Source: Benincasa hispida (taxonomy: Eukaryota > Streptophyta > Magnoliopsida > Cucurbitales > Cucurbitaceae). From it: a DNA stretch of 64,000 nt. The stretch is from NCBI RefSeq assembly GCF_009727055.1, contig NC_052349.1, positions 40,769,501 to 40,833,500 on the forward strand, written 5' to 3'. The notes beneath the pieces were generated by a model. The model was not told the origin of the DNA, searched no databases, and worked only from the letters and a program-made list of their open reading frames with translations. The translations under genes were made by a program, and so were the position numbers. The stretch's first letter is position 1, and every line of letters starts with the position of its first letter. Of this stretch, positions 56,498 to 64,000 are shown one piece after another.

Positions 56498-58652
56498 TTG
56501 GAAACAGATATTATATGGAATGCATCATTATTGTCTCATTTAGATCCCTGTACAAAACAATGTGAACGTGAAGTTCAGAAGATAATTCATTTGCAAAATA
56601 TAACAAATCAGTTACCAAATGCATTTATAGATGCAAAGGAAGTAATTAAGTCAAATATATTATCTGCAAATATTCCATTGAAAATTGATATTTTAACACA
56701 ACAAGTTGTCATTAATGAGTCTGGAACACAACATAAGCGTGGTAGCTCAGTGGGTTCCAAAGATAAAAATCCTCGAAATAAAAATAATTAATAGTCAAGA
56801 AGTATTGGTTGAGGATGTAAATACCCATGAAGAAATTCATGACATGACTAATGAGGAAGGTGAAATACATAAAGATGATAATGAGATTTCAATAAACTAT
56901 GTCGTGACAAGAAAAAGATGGAATTAAACTCATGTAATTGTTGACAACATCTTTGCATATAATGTTGTTCTTGATATTATATCTCAAAATTAGGATTCTA
57001 AACCAAAATTTGTTGAAGAATGTCAACATAGAAAAGATTGGCTTCGGTGGAAAGAAGCAATCGAGACAGAATTAAACTCACTTTCAAAATGTCAGGTTTT
57101 TGGACTAGTAGTCCGAACACTAAAAGGTGTCAAACTTGTGGGATACAAATGAGTATTTGTGAGGAAAAAAGATGAAAATAATGAGGTCGCAAGATATAAA
57201 GCAAGACTAGTTGCACAAGGTTTTTCACGAAGACCAGGTATTAATTATGAGGAGACGTATTATCCGGTGGTTGATGCAATTGCACTAAGATATTTAATTG
57301 GTCTGACTGTATATGAAAATCTTGACATGCATCTTATGAATGTAATCACAACATATTTATATGGATTTCTTGATTATGATATTTATATGAGAATCCCAAA
57401 AGGATTCAAGGTACCTGAAACATATAGATCAAATTCTCATAAATTGTAGTCAATAAAGTTACAAAGATCGCTATATGGATTGAAACAATCAAGACAAATT
57501 TGGTACAATCGTCTGAGTGGATATTTGTTGAAAGAAGGATATCAAAACAATCCAATATATCCACGTGTTTTTATAAAGAAATCACAGCCAAGATTTACTA
57601 TTATAACTGTACATGTTGATGACTTAAATATAATTAAGACTTCTGAAGAGCTTTCAAAAGCAATAGAATATCTTAAGAAAGAATTTGAGATGAAAGATCT
57701 CAAAACAAAAAAAAAAAAAAACAATTACAAATAAACAAATAAACAAACAAAAAAAACTTGCCTTGATTTGCAAATTGAGCATTTAGCATATGAGATATCT
57801 GTTTATCAGTCAACTTATACAGGAAAAGTTTTGAAAAAAAATTATATGGACAAAGCACATCCATTGAACATTTCAATGGAAGTTCATTCACTAGATGTGA
57901 AGAAAGATATATTTCGACCTTGAGATGACAATGAAGAACTTCTTGGTCCTGAAGTACCATATCTTAGTGTAATTGGTGTACTTATGTATCTTGCTAATAA
58001 TACAAGACCAAATATTGCATTTTCAGTAAATTTATTAGCTAGTTAGAGTTCTTCTCCTACAAAAAGATATGAGAACGAAATTAAGCATATACTTCGTTAT
58101 CTCTTAGGAACAATCGATATGAGTTTGTTTTATTTAAATAAATCAAATTTTGATCTAGTTGGTTACGCAGATTCTGGATATTTATCTGATCCACACAAAG
58201 CTAGATCTCATACAGATTATCTGTCCATATGTGGAGGAACTGCTATATCATGACGATCGGTGAAATAGACCATAACGATCATTTCCTCAAATCATGCTAA
58301 AATTCTTGTAATTCACGAGGTTAGTCGAGAAAGTGTATGGTTAAGGTCAATGACTCAGCACATTCGTGAAACGTGTGACTTGTCTTCTAATAAAAATCTT
58401 CCAATAATATTATACGAAGACAACGAAGCTTGCATAACCCAAATCAAATGATGATATATTAAAGGAGATAGAACAAAACACATTTCACCGAAGCTTTTCT
58501 ACACTCATGATCTTGAAGAAAACAGTGACATTACTATACAACAAATTTGTTCGAAGGATAACCTGATAGACTTATTTACAAAAGCATTACCAATTGCAAC
58601 TTTTGAAAAATTGATGCAAAATATTGGAATGCGGCGACTCAAAGATCTCAAA
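56498..58652 (+). pseudogene. Copia RT-RNase H remnant (element I)
   Basis: RYKARLVAQGFSRRPGINYE and IYMRIPKGFKVPE precede SLYGLKQSRQIWYNRLSGYL and the catalytic TVHVDDLNIIKTSEE near 57610. After EMKDL, 57700-57755 is a run of A with CAAATAAA/CAAAC units that breaks RT. The frame then resumes with LDLQIEHLAYEI. RNase H shows NFDLVGYADSGYLSDPHKAR, LYEDNEACITQIK and LIDLFTKALP, ending near 58652. At least six stops. Confidence 0.75.
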
Positions 58653-58682
58653 TGATGTTTTCTTAAGAGGGAGTAAATATAT

Positions 58683-58797
58683 TGTATTAATTTAGGAGTA
58701 TGTATTATATGAAATTTTTTTTTTTTTTTTAATTTGCTAGGATTTTTTTCCCGTTTGGTTTTTCCTAATAACGTTTTAACGAGACATATTTTATATA

Positions 58798-58840
<43 letters not shown>

Positions 58841-59164
58841 TATAATATAAGGCATCTAAGGAGAGTATTATAAATATCATAAAAATAGATGCACAATGCT
58901 TAGTATCCTAAAAGTCATGTGTCATTTTTCATATTGTCCACGTGCTTTGTAACAATTCATGCTTGGTGTTCATGTAAGTCACACATCCTACTTGCGACTT
59001 TGTCTATAAATAGTGACATTTGATGGATCTCAAAATTATGCATATTAATGAGAATAACAAGAAAATTTCATATATTTCTTATTTCCATAAAATCATATTT
59101 TCTATTTCTATTATTCCATAAAATTATAATTTTAGTTATATTTTATTATTTTATTATTATATTA

Positions 59165-59202
<38 letters not shown>

Positions 59203-59251
59203 TATTTCTCCATATCCGTTGTGCTCTATTGTGTTACTCAATTTCACAACA
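58683..59251 (+). repeat. 3' LTR of element I with (TA)n expansions
   Basis: TGTATTAATTTAGGAG... to ...TTTCACAACA. It contains (TA)n tracts near 58792-58855 and 59160-59200 and TATAAATA at 59005-59012. The tracts are absent from the 5' LTR. Confidence 0.65.
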
Positions 59252-60596
59252 GTTGTGATATTTTGTAATAATAGAATTCTTTTTGCTATTTTTCAAGACT
59301 TAAAATTAAAATTGGTCATTTATCTTCTTAGTCTTTATTTAACTCCCTAAGCTTTCAAATTAACTATTTGTTACTTGTATTTTAAATTTTTACAATGACT
59401 TAATTTTGATGGCATGATTTCATGACCAACAAATTGGGGATATGATTGGCCAAAGTCATTAAGTAGAAAAGTAACGAAAAAAAAAAGTTTAAAAGTTTGA
59501 AGACTAACAAAAATCATGAAAGTTTATTCATATAGATAGAACAAACTTAAAGTTTGAATATAATCGAAACTTAAACATTTTATCTATTTGGACCGACCTT
59601 AATTTTATAGCCAAAACGAGCATAGTCATTGATAATTTGTTAGTGACTAAGAAGCCGTGTTTCAATTTTGTAACCTTTTTTGTACTAAAAAAATTAATTA
59701 TATTTCTAAACATTTTATATAAATAAGAAAAGGAAAAATGTCAATTTGCACTCCTAAGCTTTAGGGATTGTTTCTATTTAATTTCTAAACTAATAATTGT
59801 ATCAATATAAGCTCTATACTTTTGTATGTGTATCAATTTAGAACCTTTATTGCATCCGTTTAAGATAACCTTGTATGAAACTTATAATTAATTAAATCTT
59901 CAAGTTTTTATAAATGAATCAATTTAGATTCTCGGTCAAAATTTCATTTGAGAATTGTTCATGCAATTACTTTAAACATCCATTTTGTAAGATTAATATT
60001 TGAAGAAGTCTATACACGTTTGAGAATTAATGCATAGTTGAGTTTCAAAGATAATTGTAATTAAGGAGTCTAAATTGACTACTTTATGAAATTTAAGAGT
60101 CTAATTAACTCAAATTATAAGTTTAGACGATATTGGTCGAACGAAATTTGGAGGAAGATGTAATCAAAAGGCACCGTTGGTCGTGGTAGAGTGCGTGGAA
60201 AAAAAGAAAAAGAAAAAAAACACAATCACCGATGGCTAGTGGTGAAAATTGAAAACGTGTCAAGGACGAATCATATATTGTGCAAATCAATCCAACCAAC
60301 CTGAATTTGGACGAGTTCGTGGTCAGGGAATTTGAAATGGAAAAAGAGGGACAGAGCCAAAATTACCAAAATATTACATATGAAAGGGAAGAAGGAATAG
60401 ATAATAATGGATTTTAAAATCAAAGGCAATCACAATCTCATGATTTCTTCATAACAATCTTGGAATGATTTTTATCAAATTCCAAAATAGAACAAAAAAG
60501 GGGGAAAAAGAAAACCCAGAAGAAACAGAGGAAAAAAAAACAATGTAAATTATAATCCCCCTAAAAAAATCTATTTAACATAATATTCAAAAACGG
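59252..60596. other. AT-rich intergenic DNA upstream of the MADS-box gene
   Basis: No convincing gene. 59330-60130 has loosely repeated phrases (CTAAGCTTT, GTATCAATWTAAGCTC, AATTTAGAWYC) of the type seen in old dispersed plant repeats. 60140-60590 is A-rich and probably contains the distal promoter. Confidence 0.4.
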
Positions 60597-60830
60597 TCAA
60601 CAGTTGACCGGCGGGAAATTAAAGAATGCCTGGCGCGCAAATGAACGGCAAGAAGACGACGGATGGAAATTAAACCGTTAAAGAAGATGACCGACGCGCA
60701 ATTAACCGGTAAGAGGGTGACCGGAAGTGTATAAGAAGATGACCGGCGCGTAACATAAACGGTAAGAAGATGACCAGAAATTGCAGACCCATTCCAATTG
60801 GTGACCGGCGAACGCAGACCCATTCCATTT
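60597..60830. repeat. GC-rich minisatellite in the promoter/5' region of the MADS-box gene
   Basis: Degenerate units of about 35-40 bp built from AAGAAGATGACCGGCGCG and AATTAAACCGGTAAG recur from 60597 to about 60780. A pair of GTGACCGGCGAACGCAGACCCATTCCATTTGG-like units then ends near 60832. It contrasts sharply with the AT-rich surroundings and stops about 65 bp before the start codon. Confidence 0.7.
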
Positions 60831-60897
60831 GGTTCAATCTGTTTCTCTCGTTTCTCTCTGTTTTACTCTGTTTGTGGTTTCGTGAGATTGAAGAACA

Positions 60898-61593
60898 ATG
60901 GGCAGAGGAACATTGAGCCTTAAACTGATTCCCAACCTCAAATCTCGGAGAACAACCTTTGTGAAGAGGAAGAAAAGCCTAATGAAGAAGGCATACGAGC
61001 TTTCCACCCTTTGCGATGTTCAAACCTGCGTTTTCATCGCTTCTGACTGTGACCCATCAACCCACTTCGAAACTTGGCCTCCCAATCACGATCAAATCAA
61101 TGCTATGATCCGTTCCTACAAATCCCGCTCTTTCCCCAAACACTCATCCCGCAACTCCTCTTATAATCTCAAACAATTCTTCTCCGATCGCAAGAACAAA
61201 ATTCTAACAGACACATCTAAACTGCGCCACAATGTTGAGGATCACCACCTTGATTCTCTATCCGAGCATCAATTGAAGGAGCTGTTGGCCACTTTGGACT
61301 CCAAAATTGGAGTTGCAGATGGCATGATTCAGTTCATGGATGCCGATTATGACCACTTGATTGAGCAAGCCTTTGGCATGGACACACTTCCTTCTGAAAC
61401 AGAGGAACCCACTACTGAATGTGACATATCCGAGTTTTTGATTGAGCCAGACGAGTTTGAGTACAATGTGGAAGGTTTTCAATCTCCATTGGAGGACGAG
61501 TTTGAATACAATGTGGAGGGTTTTCAATCTCTATTGGAGGACGAGTTTCTCGGAACGCTAGTTCTAAATAACCCCTTTAAGTTCGATTCTTAA
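60898..61593 (+). CDS. Type I (M-type) MADS-box transcription factor, probably Mbeta-like
   Basis: One open frame of 231 codons with no intron, as is usual for type I MADS genes. Residues 1-60 are the MADS domain: MGRGTLSLKLIPN, SRRTTFVKRKKSLMKKAYEL, STLCDVQTCVFIAS. It binds DNA as a dimer at CArG-like sites in the nucleus. WPPNHDQINAMIRSYKSRSF and LKQFFSDRKNKI follow, as in the Mbeta or Mgamma groups, then a helical stretch (about 110-150). There is no K-box, as expected for type I. The C-terminus is acidic and has a perfectly spaced 15-residue tandem repeat (DEFEYNVEGFQSxLE, twice). Type I MADS proteins act mainly in female gametophyte and endosperm; a role here is inference. The start is supported by AACAATGGG context and by the MADS domain beginning at residue 1. 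The paired minus-strand ORF 61258-61527 is a shadow. Confidence 0.9.
   Translation: MGRGTLSLKLIPNLKSRRTTFVKRKKSLMKKAYELSTLCDVQTCVFIASDCDPSTHFETWPPNHDQINAMIRSYKSRSFPKHSSRNSSYNLKQFFSDRKNKILTDTSKLRHNVEDHHLDSLSEHQLKELLATLDSKIGVADGMIQFMDADYDHLIEQAFGMDTLPSETEEPTTECDISEFLIEPDEFEYNVEGFQSPLEDEFEYNVEGFQSLLEDEFLGTLVLNNPFKFDS
61450..61539 (+). repeat. 45-bp tandem duplication in the MADS gene 3' end
   Basis: Units 61450-61494 and 61495-61539 differ at only a few bases and keep frame. Each begins GACGAGTTTGARTACAATGTGG. A partial third start, GACGAGTTTCTC, follows. Confidence 0.85.
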
Positions 61594-61970
61594 TTCATTA
61601 CATAGTTTCTTCATGAGAGTACTCTCGCTCTCTATTCTTCTCTCTGTAAGTGTATTGATTTTAGCATAATGAAAATCAAGTTTCAGTTTCCAAACTTTTC
61701 TCTCTCTTATCAACTCTAATTTTTTTTTTTTTTTCTAACGAGATTCGGTGATGAGATACAACTTATACCAAAATAAATTTCATTCAGTAATGAGATCATT
61801 TAAATTGTGGCAAGAGGAGAACATCCAACACCAAACAAAATTTTGAAGGCATCAATAACATAGTGTAAACCTATACTCCATTTTTCCTACATAAATGAGT
61901 AACAGGCGTGCTAAGTAAAGTTGTGAAAGGAGGTAAAGAAAGTAGGATGATGGAGGAAGAAGATTCTAAG
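61594..61970 (+). other. 3' flank of the MADS gene
   Basis: 3' untranslated and intergenic sequence; a T14 run lies near 61720-61733. No further gene is seen. A clear polyadenylation signal cannot be chosen. Confidence 0.4.
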
Positions 61971-64000
61971 TGTTAGAACTTAGGCATGGGTGAGTTTTAG
62001 ATAGTATAACAAGTGAAAATTGGCTAAGTATGGAAGCCAAGTGTAGGCATGCATTGATGGAGAAGTATGGACGCATGAGGTTGCATGTGTAGCAACCAAG
62101 GCTTGTAGAGGCTAAGTGTTGAAGGCAAGGATAAACTATGCGTTGGTACTAAGGATGAACGCATAAGTTGAAAGGCATGATGCGTTGATAAGACTTGCGG
62201 CAGCCAAAGGGCTTGCAAGGTTATTTGGGCGTTGAAGAAAGCCAAAGTGTGGTCAAGAGAAAAGCTATGCGTAGCAAAGCATGCGGCAGCCTCAAGTACG
62301 AGCAAGCATGGGCGCTGGGCAAATAAGTGGAGCTACACGATGAGGTAGGCGATCGTTTAGTGGATGAGCAGCGCTACGCGATGAGGTAGGCGATCGTGTA
62401 GCAAATGCGCGGAGCTAAGCGATGCGGTAGGCGATCGTGCGGTAAAAGAGCGGTGCTAGACGATACGAAGGGTCGCGCTAAACGATAGCGTTAAGCGATG
62501 GGGCGTTGGCACTACACGATCGGCATCAGTGCTAGACGATGAGTTGCACGACAAGCGCTAGACGATAGGCGCTAGGCACTAGACGATGGAGTATGCGATG
62601 TACACAAGGCGTTGAACTCGATGCACGCTAAAGTTATGCTATGAGGCGAAGGCCTAATGCTTGGTTGATATGATAAGACTAAGCTATGCATGGGCTAGGA
62701 CATGCGTTGGCTTAGGAATATGCGACCAAAGGAGGGACGCAATAGCCTCTAAGTAAGCTATGCGTTAGCCATATTGGGCGATGCATTGTGGAGGTTGCAT
62801 GCGGCCATGTGGTTGCAAGCGTTGGCTTGGGAGCTAACCCTTGCGTCGATAACCAAGAGGAAAGGATCATCTTAGTGATTGATCAGCTAAGCCAGCTGTC
62901 ATACACAGGTTTGATATTATCCCTTGAGGATGAGGTGGCAGCTTGATGTTAAAAGGAGAACATGCAGCTGCTAGTTTAAAAGGGGAAGCTCGACTTCAAA
63001 GAGAAGTTTGGAGAAATTTACTCGACCAAATGGAGTAATTTCAGAGCCATTCAAACCTTGAGTGTGTCTAGTTGCTGAGGTTGAAATGCCGGAAGGAAAT
63101 TCTAGCGGAATTGAGCTGGAGAGTGAAGAATCCGGCTGAAGGTCGAATTCTCGGGTAAGTTTGGGCCAATCTTGATGATCTGAGGATGTCCGCTCAACCA
63201 CGAGGAATTCTGTGCTGAAATTTTAAGTTAAGCTTGCTAAGACATTTTAGAGAATGTTTGTAGAAGGAAATTTCTTAAGAGAAGGCCTGGAAAATTAGTT
63301 ATTAAAATTGTAAGTTAAATCTGGAATCTTGAACAAGCAGACAGCTGCTTGGGTTGAACAAGCAAGCAGCTTGAAGGGCTTGACGATGAGGCGGAGCACA
63401 TGCGTTGGAGGCTGAATTGGCGCAAGGACGCGCTGAGAAGCATTACACCATGCAACGCATATTGAAGCCGTAAGCGCAAGTGCTGTGTGGGTGTTGGATC
63501 CTGCAGGCAGGTGCACAAGGTATTAGGCGCAAGGTTGCGTTGGAGTTTATGAGCGCAACCAGACGAACACATGGGGCATGTGTTGATGTGCCACAAGACG
63601 TGCGCATGAGCTAAACGATGGGTGCAAAGGTTTCTATGCGATGGGCAGTGGGCGTGGGCTGAAAGCTTAGTCGCATAATGTCACAATCACACTTTCCGAA
63701 GCTTCACTTAGCGATTGTGCGGCACTTGTTTCCGCTCACAAACAGGTCAGCCAATTCGAATACGAACAGCCAATGGCACACCGGATGCCTCTCGCAACCT
63801 CCACCCCCGTTTTAGAGAAAATGGGTTTGGAGAAAAGGTTTTCACAAACAATTTGATTGTAAGAATAGAGAAGAGAAAGATTGTAGTAGGCTAGAAAGCA
63901 ATAAGCAACAACAACAGCTTTATAACATATCACTCCGGGTATGGGGAAGTGATGGTTAATCTTATCCCCATATAGTGCATTCTGAACAAAAACACATCCG
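61971..64000. repeat. Probable part of an LTR element running off the window
   Basis: It begins TGTTAGAACTTAGGCATGGG after a purine-rich stretch (GGAGGAAGAAGATTCTAAG), as an LTR would. It is rich in ATGCG/GCGATCG words like the gypsy-type LTRs, but it is not collinear with them. It has several short, unrelated ORFs and no recognisable domain. No end or second copy is in the window, so it is only a candidate. Confidence 0.35.
62331..62620. repeat. CGATCG-motif cluster
   Basis: GCTACACGATGAGGTAGGCGATCGTTTAG-like units of about 45-50 bp recur three times (62331-62455). They are followed by GCTAGACGAT, GCTAAACGATAGC and CACTACACGATCGG every 15-30 bp. The words match the clusters in copia LTRs and the element C leader. 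Confidence 0.65.

Larger units (their letters stand above)
53479..59251 (+). mobile_element. Short-LTR Ty1/copia element I, both LTRs present, decayed
   Basis: 5' LTR about 53479-53885, gag from 54048, protease at about 55205, integrase 55370-56480, RT 57000-57950, RNase H 58100-58652, PPT-like AAGAGGGAGTAAA, 3' LTR 58683-59251. The LTRs share CTATAAATAGTGRCATTTGATRGAT and end in CACAGCA/CACAACA. The leader after the LTR reads CGTTATCAGCACG rather than the tRNA-Met PBS of the other elements. The lineage therefore differs from elements B-F (perhaps Retrofit/Ale-like; not tested). Many stops throughout. Confidence 0.8.

Noticed and set aside
58505..58855. 116-codon minus-strand ORF over the end of element I
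   Set aside because: Antisense to RNase H and the (TA)n tract of the 3' LTR.
61258..61527. 89-codon minus-strand ORF
   Set aside because: Antisense shadow of the MADS-box coding sequence.
62024..63933. Several 65-93-codon minus-strand ORFs near the right edge
   Set aside because: Overlapping frames in repeat-like sequence, with no recognisable domain and no consistent strand.

Overview
This window is plant nuclear DNA, very probably from a cucurbit. That reading is inference. It rests on Ty1/copia and Ty3/gypsy LTR retrotransposons with plant-type primer-binding sites, plant PPR, SDR, DUF1985 and type I MADS-box sequences, and a TGATAG/CTATCA repeat of a kind I associate with cucurbit introns. 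Almost everything is decayed, nested retrotransposon. The only gene that looks intact is a single-exon type I MADS-box gene at 60898-61593 (+). I found no tRNA, rRNA, CRISPR array or bacterial-type operon.

Layout. 1-1116 is the 3' part of an LTR whose U3-like region is packed with TTGAC (W-box) motifs. 1117-7229 is old genic DNA: a degenerate ~200-bp tandem repeat split by a solo LTR (1499-3921), a PPR pseudogene split by a short TIR element (4811-5559), a CACTA-like terminus, and a short SDR gene fragment. 7230-21882 holds three truncated copia elements (B, D, E) and a non-autonomous gypsy-type element (14025-18236) followed by an inverted copy of its LTR. 21883-35340 is one large copia element (C) with both LTRs. 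It has a solo gypsy LTR inside its 5' LTR, and a second solo gypsy LTR, carrying a 472-N gap, inside its coding region. 35341-38833 is the 3' half of another copia element (F).

38834-47231 is a DUF1985-type gene on the minus strand, broken apart by solo LTRs. The target-site duplications can still be read, so the order of insertion can be reconstructed. 47237-49232 is a gypsy solo LTR, 49370-50290 a CTATCA/TGATAG array, and 50295-52925 the 5' LTR, PBS and leader of a copia element whose body is missing. That body is lost at 52926-52963, which is a perfect Nextera mate-pair junction adapter (two head-to-head Tn5 mosaic ends). It is a library artefact left in the assembly and probably marks a false join. 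53479-59251 is a different, short-LTR copia element (I) with many stops. The MADS-box gene follows, preceded by a GC-rich minisatellite. From about 61971 to the end is repeat-like sequence with CGATCG-type motifs, probably part of an element that continues beyond the window.

No element can be autonomous as read: every gag-pol is interrupted by stops, frameshifts or deletions. The main value of the window is its readable insertion history, several shared sequence motifs in otherwise different elements, and the adapter artefact. I see no convincing new gene system.
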